A stretch of DNA of 64,000 nt, from assembly GCA_021732995.1 (NCBI GenBank), contig JAKFWA010000071.1, positions 1 through 64,000 of the forward strand. Direction: 5' to 3'. The position numbers were made by a program, and so were the translations under genes. The notes under the pieces are model-generated. The model had not been told where the DNA came from. It was given only the letters and a program-made list of their open reading frames with translations, and made no database searches. Below, in pieces: positions 9,126-17,440 of the stretch (position 1 is the first letter of the stretch; every line of letters starts with the position of its first letter). The DNA comes from Planctomycetaceae bacterium (GTDB taxonomy: Bacteria > Planctomycetota > Planctomycetia > Planctomycetales > Planctomycetaceae).

Positions 9126-9156
9126 ATTGACAAATAAATTTGTCAATGACTATCCT
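9126..9156 (+). promoter_or_regulatory. Promoter with overlapping palindromic operator of the ArsR-type gene
   Basis: A perfect palindrome, ATTGACAAAT-AA-ATTTGTCAAT, spans 9126-9147. It contains a consensus -35 box TTGACA (9127-9132), and a -10-like TATCCT lies 18 bases on at 9151-9156, just before the ATG at 9163. A dimeric ArsR-type protein bound here would block RNA polymerase, so autoregulation is likely. The very short leader (the start codon is 7 bases after the -10 box) points to a leaderless or near-leaderless transcript, or to a slightly different -10. Confidence 0.65.
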
Positions 9157-9162
9157 GAATCC

Positions 9163-9756
9163 ATGATTGCAGTTGAAGTCATTACCGATCCCGCTGCTGC
9201 CGCCGTGGCATTGGACCCGATTCGCTGTCGATTGCTTGCAGGGCTGGCTGAACCAGCTTCGGCGGCGACGCTGGCGGAACGGCTGGGAATTACTCGTCAA
9301 AAGGTGAATTACCATCTGCGAACGTTGGAAGCCCACGGGCTGGTAACCGTGGCGGAAGAGAGGCTGTGGGGCGGACTCACAGAGCGGCTGATGGTGGCGA
9401 CAGCGTCGTCTTACATGGTCTCACCGAACGCGATGGGCCCCGTTGCCGTCAATCCCGCGCAGAAGATCGACCGCCTCTCCGCCAGCTTTCTGATCGCCCT
9501 GGGGGCGCGGGTTATTTACGAGGTAAGCGACCTCGTGCGTCGAGCCACCGCTGCTGGCAAAGCGCTCGCGACTTTGGCGGTTGATACTGAAATTCGATTC
9601 AAATCACCGGCTGATCGCGCCGCATTCACCAGCGAACTTTCCGACGCCATCACGAAACTCGTCGCCAAGTACCACGACGAATCGGCCCCAGCCGGTCGTT
9701 CGCACCGACTCGTTGTAATAGCGCATCCCGCTCCTCAAGCACAGACGAAGGAATAG
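9163..9756 (+). CDS. ArsR-type winged-helix transcriptional regulator
   Basis: A 197-residue protein from ATG 9163, placed just after a promoter-operator; the longer frame from 9043 reads through that promoter and is rejected. Residues 15-70 form a typical winged helix (DPIRCRLLAGLAEPASAATL, ITRQKVNYHLRTLEAHGLV), the class that represses stress genes. The C-terminal half is longer than in small ArsR proteins. It ends 6 bases before the SRPBCC gene; this regulator-plus-START-domain pair is common and the two are surely co-transcribed. It is the cargo between fragment E and the intact tRNA-Pro. Confidence 0.9.
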   Translation: MIAVEVITDPAAAAVALDPIRCRLLAGLAEPASAATLAERLGITRQKVNYHLRTLEAHGLVTVAEERLWGGLTERLMVATASSYMVSPNAMGPVAVNPAQKIDRLSASFLIALGARVIYEVSDLVRRATAAGKALATLAVDTEIRFKSPADRAAFTSELSDAITKLVAKYHDESAPAGRSHRLVVIAHPAPQAQTKE

Positions 9757-9762
9757 ACAGAC

Positions 9763-10578
9763 ATGCCGATCAAGAAAGACTCGTCAGGCAATCGGTCCAT
9801 TGAAGTCGAAGTGGAAGTTCCGGGTACTCCCGAAGAAGTCTGGAAGGCCATCGCGACCGGACCGGGAATCTCATCGTGGTTTGTGCCCAGTTCCGTGGAA
9901 GAACGTGTGGGCGGTGAAGCAAAGTCCAACTTCGGTCCGGGGATGGAGTCGGTTGGGACGGTGAAAGTCTGGAACCCACCCAGCAAGATGGAGGTTGAGA
10001 CGGTCGAGAGCCCCGGAAAGGTCGCTACTGAATGGATCGTTGAAGCTCGGTCTGGTGGCACGTGCGTCGTCCGCGTGGTGCATCGCTGGTTCGCGGATAC
10101 GGATGATTGGGACCAGGAATTCGAGATGCACGGCTACGGCTGGATTTCGTTCTTCCGGACTCTGCGGCTGTACCTCACACATTTCCGCGGCGAACCCAGT
10201 TCTCAGTTTCCACTCACGGGATTCGGGGCAGCACCCAAGGCTTCGGTCTGGGCGTCGTTGCTCGACCGTCTCGGATTGACGAGTCCTGTCATTGGCGCGC
10301 GGATCTCATCGCGTTCAACTGCTCCGGCACTGACTGGAATTGTTGAGCATGTGGGAGAAGCTGCCCATCCCGAAGAACTGCTTCTGCGTCTCGACTCCCC
10401 AGCACCGGGCATCGCTCATCTGTTTGCGATGCCGCTGGGAGGACAGGTTCTGTTGTCGATCCGGTTCTACCTGTACGGCCCCACGGCAGCCTCCGTCGTC
10501 GAGACAGTTGAGCCTCAGTGGCAAGCGTGGATCGCTCAGCACTTTCCGATGGCTATGCCGCCAGACGGAATCTGTTAG
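9763..10578 (+). CDS. SRPBCC (START-like, AHSA1-type) protein
   Basis: A 271-residue protein. The first ~150 residues form the helix-grip fold of the AHSA1/START-like family: IEVEVEVPGTPEEVWKAIAT, GISSWFVPS, then strands ending in WISFFRTLRLYLTHF. The C-terminal ~110 residues form a second, less clear domain. Such proteins bind hydrophobic ligands, and when paired with an ArsR-type repressor they are generally of unknown ligand. It starts 6 bases after the regulator's stop codon. The broken SRPBCC gene at 5303 is a shorter, distinct relative. Confidence 0.88.
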   Translation: MPIKKDSSGNRSIEVEVEVPGTPEEVWKAIATGPGISSWFVPSSVEERVGGEAKSNFGPGMESVGTVKVWNPPSKMEVETVESPGKVATEWIVEARSGGTCVVRVVHRWFADTDDWDQEFEMHGYGWISFFRTLRLYLTHFRGEPSSQFPLTGFGAAPKASVWASLLDRLGLTSPVIGARISSRSTAPALTGIVEHVGEAAHPEELLLRLDSPAPGIAHLFAMPLGGQVLLSIRFYLYGPTAASVVETVEPQWQAWIAQHFPMAMPPDGIC

Positions 10579-10679
10579 GGATCGCGAGTCAACTTCACCC
10601 CTAACTCAATGGCCTTCCGCGAATATCTGCTTCGGTCCGACGCACCGACTGATATTCAGCCAGTCGCTGTAAACGTTCA

Positions 10680-10719
10680 AATCCCGTCAACCGTTGTTTT
10701 CACAACCATTGGCGGGATT
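10680..10719 (-). terminator. Hairpin downstream of tRNA-Pro
   Basis: AATCCCGTCAACCGTTG pairs imperfectly with CAACCATTGGCGGGATT, 16 bases downstream of the tRNA on the minus strand. It also follows the plus-strand SRPBCC gene by ~100 bases and could serve both. The outer stem is shared with the hairpin at 830-869. Confidence 0.6.
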
Positions 10720-10734
10720 TGATTTTACTGTAAG

Positions 10735-10809
10735 TCGGAGTGACAGGATTTGAACCTGCGACCCCCTGGTCCCAAACCAGGTGCTCTAGCCAAGCTGAGC
10801 TACACTCCG
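10735..10809 (-). tRNA. tRNA-Pro (anticodon UGG)
   Basis: The minus strand gives a complete cloverleaf: acceptor CGGAGTG/CACTCCG with discriminator A, D arm GCTC..GAGC, anticodon stem CTGGT/ACCAG around the loop TTTGGGA with anticodon TGG, and T arm GCAGG-TTCAAAT-CCTGT. CCA is not encoded. The T arm is the point at which the five degenerate copies at 885, 4469, 5016, 6833 and 8877 stop matching. It is the presumed attachment site of the array to its left. Confidence 0.95.
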
Positions 10810-10942
10810 TGCCGAAGCGGGCGGGACTCTAGTGGCGAGTTCGAAACGCGTCAAACTCGGTTTCCCGTCCGCCTGTTGTGGCTATCAATTCGCTTTAGAA
10901 TTTGCGGCTTTCGATCGGGCCTCGTCCGTCTGTCGGTGGCCC

Positions 10943-10982
10943 GCACTCTCCGTGTGCGGGCATGTCGGCACACGGAGAGTGC
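10943..10982. repeat. Palindrome, GCACTCTCCGTGTGC family
   Basis: GCACTCTCCGTGTGC at 10943 is repeated inversely as GCACACGGAGAGTGC ending at 10982. Related short palindromes with GTGTGCC cores lie at 37700-37773 and 44998-45136. It lies between tRNA-Pro and the end of the beta-propeller gene. Confidence 0.55.
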
Positions 10983-11077
10983 CGACCACAAAGCAGCGGG
11001 GACAACATTCTCCGCCCACCAACAGGGTCGTTACGCCGCTCCAACGCGGGTTCCAGACCGCGTGGGACGAAAAAAGT

Positions 11078-12364
11078 TCACTCACCCAAGCAAAACAACT
11101 CGGACTTTGTGCGTAAGTAGATGTGGCCGTTCAAGATGACGGGGGTGGCCATGATCTCGGCCTGGAACTCGTTGCGGGCGACTTCCTGGTATTTGCGGCC
11201 GGCTTTCATCACGTGCACCACGCCTTGTTCGCTGGCGGCGAACAGCAGGTCTCCGCACAGCACGATCGACGCTGAAAAATCGCCGCCGAGCCTTTTTTGC
11301 CAGACGGGCTTGCCGGTTTGCGAGTCCGTGCAGGTCGCGATGCCATTGTCGTCAACGATGTAGACCAGACCGTCGTGGTACAGGGGCGAGGGCACATAGG
11401 GCATGCCGCGTTCGGTTTTCCAGACGGTGTGGCTGGAAGTGACGTCGCCCGCGCCGTCGGCTTTGACGCTCATCAGGGCGTAGGGCTTCGGGTAGCCGCC
11501 CGAGACGAAGATGCGATCGGCGGAGAATGCGACGGTGTTAGCGGTGGTCTCGGCGGTCGGGCCAGAGCAACGCCAGAGTTCGCGGCCGGTAGTGGGCGAG
11601 TAACTCATCAACCAGCCTGCTCCGCCGAGCAGCAACTGGTCGCGACCCGCCACGTGAGGCACGATCGGCGTCGCGTAGGTGTCGACGTCCGGCCGACGCA
11701 CGCGCCAGATGATCTCGCCCGTCTGGCGATGCACGGCGGCCATGAACGCGGCTTTGGTCTGGTCGTTGTCTGCACAGACGATGATCGCGTTTTGATACAG
11801 GGCAGGAGCCGGTCCATACCCATAGACCGCGTCATACGGGCCGACGTCGCGTTGCCAGAGCAGCTTGCCGTTGAGGTCCGTCGCGCTGAGCCACAACCGC
11901 TCATGATGGATGAAGCTAACGACGACCCGCTCGCCATCGCACACCGGCGTTGACGACGCGTGCGAGTTCCGGCGATGCACCTTCTTCATGAAGCCGCCGT
12001 GATGCAGCATGACCTTCCACAATTGCTGCCCGCTGGAGCGGTCATAGGCGAGCAGCAGTGATTCTTCGGTCTGCTCATCGGCGGACGCGATGAAGATTTT
12101 CGAGTCCCAGAGGATGGGCGAAGCATGCCCTCGGCCGGGAACCGAAATTTTCCATTTTACATTCTGGGTGGGGCTGAACTCTGTCGGCGGATTCGATGCG
12201 GGAGCGATGCCGTTGAGCTGCGGACCGCGCCACCACGGCCAGTCGGAAACAGCAGGTTTCGGCTCAGGAAGAGCAGGGAACTGAGAAATGTCGCCAGTGA
12301 TTTCGGTGAAGGGCTCGGATGTAAGGCCGCCGGAGCACGCAACGAACCAGAGTATGCAGAACAC
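11078..12364 (-). CDS. PQQ-binding-like beta-propeller repeat lipoprotein
   Basis: The frame is open to 12760, but the upstream ~130 codons cross an intergenic palindrome and look non-coding. A GTG at 12364 gives MFCILWFVACSGG, a plausible lipoprotein signal with the lipid-accepting Cys at residue 10, and a 428-residue protein. The mature part is a chain of Trp-rich blades (WPWWRGPQLNGIAP, SGQQLWKVMLHHGG, GEIIWRVRRPD, GRELWRCSG, GKPVWQKRLGGD) of the quinoprotein-like type. Planctomycetes have many such proteins; most are thought to be structural or binding proteins, and catalysis is not implied. It ends 268 bases to the right of the tRNA-Pro. Confidence 0.82.
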   Translation of the reverse strand: MFCILWFVACSGGLTSEPFTEITGDISQFPALPEPKPAVSDWPWWRGPQLNGIAPASNPPTEFSPTQNVKWKISVPGRGHASPILWDSKIFIASADEQTEESLLLAYDRSSGQQLWKVMLHHGGFMKKVHRRNSHASSTPVCDGERVVVSFIHHERLWLSATDLNGKLLWQRDVGPYDAVYGYGPAPALYQNAIIVCADNDQTKAAFMAAVHRQTGEIIWRVRRPDVDTYATPIVPHVAGRDQLLLGGAGWLMSYSPTTGRELWRCSGPTAETTANTVAFSADRIFVSGGYPKPYALMSVKADGAGDVTSSHTVWKTERGMPYVPSPLYHDGLVYIVDDNGIATCTDSQTGKPVWQKRLGGDFSASIVLCGDLLFAASEQGVVHVMKAGRKYQEVARNEFQAEIMATPVILNGHIYLRTKSELFCLGE

Positions 12365-12400
12365 TGCCGCTCGGATGAAGTGAGCTCGGAAAGAAGATGC

Positions 12401-12517
12401 TTCCCGCAGAGGCGCAGAGCTCGCAGAGAAGACATCCGTCGGCGTCAACCACAGCGGATCGGTACAGTTGCTCGTTCCGTACTCCAAAACTCTGCGAGCT
12501 CTGCGCCTCTGCGGGAA
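12401..12517. repeat. Perfect inverted repeat, GCAGAGGCGCAGAGC type
   Basis: A 28-base arm at 12401-12428 (core CCGCAGAGGCGCAGAGC) is repeated exactly in inverse orientation at 12490-12517, with a 61-base spacer. It lies upstream of the beta-propeller gene and downstream of the kinase gene, and accounts for most of this 281-base gap. Confidence 0.75.
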
Positions 12518-12645
12518 ATTCCGGATTGCCGCTGGCGACTTCGACGCGGCTACGGCTGAAACGCAATCCGTACTCGAACGTTCTGACCGTGAGGCGATCA
12601 GCGATTTTCGTTTAGCCGGGGATGTGGGGCTCAAAATGGCCGGTC

Positions 12646-14370
12646 TCAGAGTTTGCCGTTGGACGTTCGCCGCGGAAGGCGAACTTCGATCCGCGTGCCT
12701 GACTGCAACTCGCTCCGCGCCGTAATGGTGCCGTGATGAGCTTCCACAATCGAGTGACATATCGCCAAACCGAGACCGCTGCCTCCATCCGCTCGCGTAC
12801 GGGACTGATCAACGCGGTAGAAACGGTCGAAGATGTGCGGCAGGTCGCCGTTTGGAATGCCGATACCGGTATCACTCACCTGCAGAATCGCGCACCCATT
12901 TTGAGCTTCGACGCGGACCTCAATCTGGCCGTTGTCATGGTTGTAGCGAATAGCGTTCGACAGCAGGTTCACCAGCACTTGGCTGAGCCGTTCACGGTCT
13001 CCCTGCAGCCGTGTGGCTGTGAGCTCGGTCTTGATGGAGATGCCGCGTTCGTCGGCCAGCGGCTTGAGCAGTTCCACGGAGTCCTCAGCCACCATCGCCA
13101 GATCCATTTCGCGCAGGTTCACCGCCAGTTGACCGGAATCAAACCGGGCGAGCATCAGCAGCGAATCGATCAGCGACTTCATCCGCCGACCGGCTCGTTC
13201 ACAGGCCTCGAAAGCGCCTCGGTATTCTTCTACCGAACGCGGGCGGCTGGTGGCGAACTCGGCCTGCGTGAGAATCACCGCCAGTGGCGTACGCAGTTCG
13301 TGCGAGGCATCTGCCGTGAAACGCTTCTGTTGTTCAAATGCCGCCTGCAGACGATCGAACGTCTGATTCAGCACACCGGCCAGTTCGCTGAGTTCGTCCT
13401 CGGTCTCGCCCAGATCGATGCGCTGCGAAATGTTCTCGGCGGAGATCGCGGCCGCGGAGGCGGATATCCTGGCAATCGGCTTGATCGCTCGACCGGATAA
13501 CCACCAGCCGCCAATCAGGCCCACAGCCAGCACGCCGAGGCCGCTCATGCCCAGCACGAAGCCGCTGGTGCGTTGTTCGGCCAGATCCGCCTGCAGCGAC
13601 TTCCCGACCAGCACGTGCGTGCCGAACCCGCTGACGTGAATCACCTCGCGCAGCAGTCCGTTGGACCGACTGACGCGCGGCGGCACGGCATCACCTTCCA
13701 CCTTCAGATCGGGGAACTCGATCGGCGGCGCGGAATCGGACTTCTGCCACACAATGCCGTCGCGGCCCCAGATAACGAAATACCAGTTCGGGCCTTTGTC
13801 GCTGTCGAAGAGATGATGAAACTCTTCCGGCAGGAATGGGCCAACGAGCGTCTCACCGGCTCGAGGAGCCCGCGGCGCGATCTCGATGACTCGCGGCTCA
13901 GGCACCGGTGGCGGCGGATTCCACGGTCGGAACGTCGTCACTCGCCCGCCAGGGTTGAGGTTGGCGGGAACCGACGTGGGCTCAGGCGCGGGCGTCCCCT
14001 GAGCGCGATCGCCCACCGGAGGAACACTCGCGACTGGTTGGTCGCTCGGCGGGCGATTCTCACCAGATCTTTGCTCATTCGGACCGCGTTGGTCGTCTGG
14101 ACCACGCTGTTCGCTTGGCCCGCGCTGATCCTGGCCGCGTTGTTCACCCTGTCCGCGTGGGTCAGGACTTCGGCGGAACCAGTTCGGTACGGGGAACAGG
14201 CGACGCACGCGAGACTGCAGCACCACGGCCGTGCGGTCGAGTTCCGCGTCGATCTGCTGCAGGCGGGTCTGCCACTGCAACTGGTACACGACACCGCCGA
14301 AGATCGAGACCACGATCATCAGCACCACCGCGTGCCACGCCTGCAATCGCCACCGCAAAGACCGAACCAT
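12646..14370 (-). CDS. HAMP-domain sensor histidine kinase
   Basis: A 574-residue membrane kinase if started at ATG 14370 (the frame is open to 14520). Order: membrane segment at ~12-32; periplasmic sensor region of ~240 residues that opens with a Gln-Arg-Gly-Pro repeat (~70-115); second membrane segment ~270-292; HAMP; HisKA with FTADASHELRTPLAV (His near 355); then an HATPase with VNLLSNAIRYNHDNGQ, DTGIGIPNGDLPHIFDRFYR and GSGLGLAICHSIVEAHHG. All boxes needed for autophosphorylation are intact. No response regulator lies next to it, so its partner is elsewhere. The cue is unknown. Confidence 0.93.
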   Translation of the reverse strand: MVRSLRWRLQAWHAVVLMIVVSIFGGVVYQLQWQTRLQQIDAELDRTAVVLQSRVRRLFPVPNWFRRSPDPRGQGEQRGQDQRGPSEQRGPDDQRGPNEQRSGENRPPSDQPVASVPPVGDRAQGTPAPEPTSVPANLNPGGRVTTFRPWNPPPPVPEPRVIEIAPRAPRAGETLVGPFLPEEFHHLFDSDKGPNWYFVIWGRDGIVWQKSDSAPPIEFPDLKVEGDAVPPRVSRSNGLLREVIHVSGFGTHVLVGKSLQADLAEQRTSGFVLGMSGLGVLAVGLIGGWWLSGRAIKPIARISASAAAISAENISQRIDLGETEDELSELAGVLNQTFDRLQAAFEQQKRFTADASHELRTPLAVILTQAEFATSRPRSVEEYRGAFEACERAGRRMKSLIDSLLMLARFDSGQLAVNLREMDLAMVAEDSVELLKPLADERGISIKTELTATRLQGDRERLSQVLVNLLSNAIRYNHDNGQIEVRVEAQNGCAILQVSDTGIGIPNGDLPHIFDRFYRVDQSRTRADGGSGLGLAICHSIVEAHHGTITARSELQSGTRIEVRLPRRTSNGKL

Positions 14371-14575
14371 GCTCGCCGCCCCGAAAAGAATCTCACCGGG
14401 AACATTGTGCCAGCGAATCCTGAACCGACGATGAAAACCCCGCGAGGGAAACGCAAGTTCGCCGGACTTTTTGGTCCAGATCCGGGAAAACAGGAAGAGT
14501 TTGACCCATCCGGGAGACATTCAAATCCCGCAGCTCGCCTCAGCATCCAAGCCGCTCGCGGGCGCAGTTTGATCC

Positions 14576-14764
14576 TGGAGTGCTGAGGCTCGACTCAGCC
14601 CTCCATTGTTTGCGGCAGTCAGCTTGGCCACACAAAGGATTGCGGCCGTCCACAGGCGCGGATGAAGATTCTCGAAGACGTGCACTTCACGGCTCGGGTT
14701 GTTGGTCATGCGTAGCCGCCGCGCCGCAAAGCATGGAGGCTCCGTCAGGCCGGAGCGCTCCAGG
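14576..14764. repeat. MITE-like element, copy 1
   Basis: About 190 bases with inverted termini: GGAGTGCTGAGGCTCGACTC with CCCTCCATTGTTTGCGGC on the left, and the inverse (GCCGCAAAGCATGGAGGCTCC, then GGAGCGCTCC) on the right. The interior shares strings such as TTGGCC.CCGTCCAC and TTCACGGCTC with copies at 17921 and 31479. It fills the space between the kinase and the 94-residue hypothetical gene; no transposase is present. Confidence 0.7.
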
Positions 14765-14858
14765 ATCTGAGCCGCATCTTGATGATTTGTGCGGAGATCC
14801 ATATCACCCATGAAAGAGGGATGAATGGCCTTTGACCTGAGTATCTGCGGACGACGCC

Positions 14859-15143
14859 ATGAACCTGCAATTGAATGTCCCGCAAGACCCGCCGCTCGCG
14901 ATCAAGTTGCATCGCAATGGTTTCACGGCCGCGCTGACAGCCACCGTGAATGGCCAGGTCTTCCGCCTCGCAACCGCCTGGAGTCTGATCTATCACATGC
15001 AGACTCACTGTGTTCATCAATTGTCAGTCGACGGCACCGCGATCGAAATTACACACACCAGACCATTGTTCCTCGGTTGCGCTCGAAAACACACTTTTAT
15101 TATCAAGATCGACGATGATGTGATCGCATCCGTTACAGCGTAG
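14859..15143 (+). CDS. Small hypothetical protein
   Basis: A 94-residue protein starting at ATG 14859. It is beta-rich, with VNGQVFRLAT, HQLSVDGTAIEITHTRP and a C-terminal HTFIIKIDDDVIASV, and one Cys near 74. No signal peptide or membrane segment. I do not recognise a family. It is followed within 61 bases by a membrane-protein gene in the same direction and may be cotranscribed with it. Confidence 0.55.
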   Translation: MNLQLNVPQDPPLAIKLHRNGFTAALTATVNGQVFRLATAWSLIYHMQTHCVHQLSVDGTAIEITHTRPLFLGCARKHTFIIKIDDDVIASVTA

Positions 15144-15204
15144 CACGAGATACCCTGTGGCAGTTGAGGTGGCGGTGGTTCGTTTGGGCAGTCAGGAGGA
15201 TTCC

Positions 15205-15777
15205 ATGCAACATCGACCACGCGAGGTGCTGGTTTGGCTCGTGAACTGTCCTGCGGTTCCACTCGCTGCGTGCGCCGGCTTCTGGTGGCTGCTGAGCTGG
15301 TATTGCTCCAAGTGGAATGCGCTGCTTGTCAAAGTTGCCAAAGCCAAAGAGATCGAGGCGGGTGGCCACGACTTCTTCGCCAAAGCAGAGGTGTTCGCCG
15401 ATCCTGAAACACCAAGTGTCATAACCATCGTGGGAGTGTGGCTGGGTTTCTATACCGTCAAATTCGTGCTGGTAACCAGTCTCAAGTCTGGCTGGGCGGC
15501 ACTTCTGTGGTACTTGACGTTGCTCAGTGCGGCTGTCGTTTATTGCTATTTATACGTCGAGGATTGGGACAACGCGCACGTGTCAGTCAAGGGAAACTGG
15601 CTGGGTACGCCGATCATGTTTCTGACAATCCCAACTGTGACGTTCTTGTGGGATTTGCTCGATATGCCCACATGGCGAATGTATCTGATCCGGTCCGTCG
15701 CCGAAGTGCCGCTCACGCTGATGTGGACATGGATCTGGGTCCTGATGTCGTGCGGAATGGGCTTGATGTGGCTCTGA
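15205..15777 (+). CDS. Integral membrane protein, hypothetical
   Basis: A 190-residue protein. ATG 15205 is preferred over upstream starts because AGGAGGA lies 4-10 bases before it. Four or five hydrophobic segments are visible: residues 9-35 (VWLVNCPAVPLAACAGFWWLL), ~73-95, ~100-118, ~135-152 and the C-terminal ~165-190 (TLMWTWIWVLMSCGMGLMWL). A soluble loop (FAKAEVFADPETPS) lies between the first two. No family or catalytic motif recognised. Confidence 0.75.
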   Translation: MQHRPREVLVWLVNCPAVPLAACAGFWWLLSWYCSKWNALLVKVAKAKEIEAGGHDFFAKAEVFADPETPSVITIVGVWLGFYTVKFVLVTSLKSGWAALLWYLTLLSAAVVYCYLYVEDWDNAHVSVKGNWLGTPIMFLTIPTVTFLWDLLDMPTWRMYLIRSVAEVPLTLMWTWIWVLMSCGMGLMWL

Positions 15778-15844
15778 ATTCGCGGGGTCACGCAGCAACC
15801 AGAGGCTTGAAACCGAATTTAGGTAGTTGAAGTTGTTACCGGGA

Positions 15845-16180
15845 TTACTCCCCGCTAACGAAGTGCCATGATTCATTCAGAAGAGCTTGCAGTTCGCGGC
15901 GATTGATGTGGGCCAGCCGCACCAGCACCACGGCCAGGTGTGCATAGTGCTCGGTCTGGTAGTAAATATCAGGCTGAGCGGAAAGTAGTGCGGTTCGTTC
16001 TTCCGGGTCGACTTTGACCATCAGCGAATTGGGCTCTGCGGATTTGTGGATGGCTTCGCACGCCAGCAGTTTGCGGCCCACCTTCCACGCGGGAGCCCCA
16101 TGAATTGTGCTCTCCGTAACATCGGGCAGTTTCATCACGAGTTGACGCACCAGATCAAATCCCGACTGCTTCTTCGGCAT
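15845..16180 (-). CDS. MmcQ/YjbR family protein
   Basis: A 111-residue protein; ATG 16180 (MPKKQSGFDLVRQ) is a better start than the codon at 16213. It fits the MmcQ/YjbR DUF419 fold: VRQLVMKLPDVTESTIHGAPAWKVGRKLLAC followed by LMVKVDPEERTALLSAQPDIYYQTEHYA, with the last helix VRLAHINRRELQALLNESW. These CyaY-like proteins are assumed to bind DNA, though their role is unclear. It runs convergently with the membrane-protein gene. Confidence 0.85.
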   Translation of the reverse strand: MPKKQSGFDLVRQLVMKLPDVTESTIHGAPAWKVGRKLLACEAIHKSAEPNSLMVKVDPEERTALLSAQPDIYYQTEHYAHLAVVLVRLAHINRRELQALLNESWHFVSGE

Positions 16181-16313
16181 GATGATCGTCTCTACTTTTC
16201 TTCCACAGGTCATCCCGAATGACCGGCATCCGGGCCATCAAGTTTACGCAGTGTCGTTGAGTCTTCACGAGACTAAGAGGGTGACCAACAACTGAATCGC
16301 TGTGCTACAACGT

Positions 16314-16381
16314 GGGAGGGCGAGGCTCCTGCCGAGCCGTGCCGGATCGGGAATCCGGCTCGGCAGGAGCCTCGCCCTCCC
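16314..16381. repeat. Palindrome, GGAGGGCGAGGCTCCTGCC family, copy 1
   Basis: Left arm GGGAGGGCGAGGCTCC... at 16314-16339 is repeated exactly in inverse orientation at 16356-16381 with a 16-base loop. A second full copy lies at 60502-60569 and a single arm at 57528-57553. Each lies between genes. Confidence 0.75.
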
Positions 16382-16464
16382 GAACTTCGCCATCGTAGCT
16401 CGCAGTTCGAAGCTGGTCGCACGACGGGTGAATGGTATCATCGGCAGAGGGAGACAGACGTGCG

Positions 16465-16761
16465 ATGGAGCTTTTTTACGACGAGCGCGACGACAGGTTT
16501 CACGAGGCTCGCGGCAGCCGGATTCTCTATTGGTTAGATGACGTGGGCGCCAAGCCTCTGACGGAAGCGCGATCGAACGACGAGGGTTTTCTATTTGCTG
16601 GCGCGCGGTCTATGGAAGACTATCGGCGACTCGTAGCGGGGACACTCGCGGTGCGCGACACGCCTGATGAACGCGAACCTCTGATGACGCTGGACTCCGT
16701 GCTCGACACCCTGGCGGCCGCTGCCGTTCAAGTCCCAATCGATGCCATCTTCAGTTTCTAG
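16465..16761 (+). CDS. Small hypothetical protein
   Basis: A 98-residue acidic protein from ATG 16465. It opens with MELFYDERDDRFHEARGSRI and has a likely helical C-terminal half (MEDYRRLVAGTLAVRDTPDE, VLDTLAAAAVQVP). No signal or membrane segment. The next gene begins one base after its stop codon, so the pair form an operon and translation may be coupled. Function unknown. Confidence 0.6.
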   Translation: MELFYDERDDRFHEARGSRILYWLDDVGAKPLTEARSNDEGFLFAGARSMEDYRRLVAGTLAVRDTPDEREPLMTLDSVLDTLAAAAVQVPIDAIFSF

Positions 16762-16762
16762 A

Positions 16763-17440
16763 ATGCCCCGAATGAATCGCAACCGCTATCAAGCTGCCGT
16801 CCTCATGGGTTTACTCGTTATCGCCGCAGGGTGTGATAATTCGCGACCCGTGTTGCAACAACCAGCACCCACAACGACGCAGCCTGATAAAGCTGCCGCG
16901 ATTGAAGCCTTCACGCAGGCGGCTCGCGAGGCGGAGAAACACGAGCCGGCTGCCCCGGTGATTGAGCTGACTACTCCGACCGGTTGGTCGAAATCCAAAC
17001 TGCGGCCGCTTCCGGCGGAAGATCACGGCTTCAGCGTCGCCTATGAACACGAATCCGGATTGGCGGTTACTCTCTACCAATTTACTCGCGGGCGCGCTTC
17101 GATCTCGGATGATCTCAACTCCGCACCGGTCCAGGAAGAATTTCGAAATGCGAAGAACGGCATTGAACAAGCCGTGCAACTTGGCTACTGGCAAGCCGCG
17201 AAAGAGAAGGCGACGGATACTGTCGTCCTGGGTGACTCACAACAGCAGGCACTGTGGTCGCAACACGAACTGACCGTGGACGGAGCGACCGCCGTATCAG
17301 ATACCTATGTCTGGGCTCGCAACAACGCGTTCTTCAAGTTGCGTTGTACGAATCGATCTGATGATCTGGCGAGTAATCAGGCTACGCTTCGACCGCTACT
17401 GACGGCGCTTGGCTCAGCAACAACTTCAGCGAACCGCTAA
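16763..17440 (+). CDS. Putative lipoprotein
   Basis: A 225-residue protein from ATG 16763, one base after the preceding stop. The start MPRMNRNRYQAAVLMGLLVI followed by AAGC is a lipoprotein signal with the acylated Cys near residue 24. A Pro/Thr/Gln-rich linker precedes a compact domain (TPTGWSKSKLRPLPAEDHGF, LAVTLYQFTRGRASI, ATAVSDTYVWARNNAFFKLR). It probably sits on a membrane facing the periplasm. No known family recognised. Confidence 0.75.
   Translation: MPRMNRNRYQAAVLMGLLVIAAGCDNSRPVLQQPAPTTTQPDKAAAIEAFTQAAREAEKHEPAAPVIELTTPTGWSKSKLRPLPAEDHGFSVAYEHESGLAVTLYQFTRGRASISDDLNSAPVQEEFRNAKNGIEQAVQLGYWQAAKEKATDTVVLGDSQQQALWSQHELTVDGATAVSDTYVWARNNAFFKLRCTNRSDDLASNQATLRPLLTALGSATTSANR

Larger units (their letters stand above)
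8493..9162. other. Intergenic stretch containing site E
   Basis: It holds the hairpin at 8831-8866, the tRNA-like fragment at 8877-8911, and the ArsR promoter at its right end. The remaining ~300 bases left of the hairpin and ~210 bases right of the fragment show no convincing gene. Confidence 0.4.

Noticed and set aside
9043-9162. The long N-terminus of the ArsR-type frame
   Set aside because: It reads through the promoter-operator at 9126-9156, and the winged helix starts only after the ATG at 9163.
12401-12517. CRISPR array
   Set aside because: There are only two inverted arms, not direct repeats with spacers; no array of direct repeats is seen anywhere in the window.
11078-12760. The full 560-codon frame as the beta-propeller protein
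   Set aside because: The first ~130 codons cross a perfect inverted repeat and have no coding character; a lipoprotein signal starts at 12364.
13573-14586. A 337-codon plus-strand frame
   Set aside because: It is antisense to the sensor kinase, which has complete conserved motifs; the plus-strand product is Arg-rich and low in quality.
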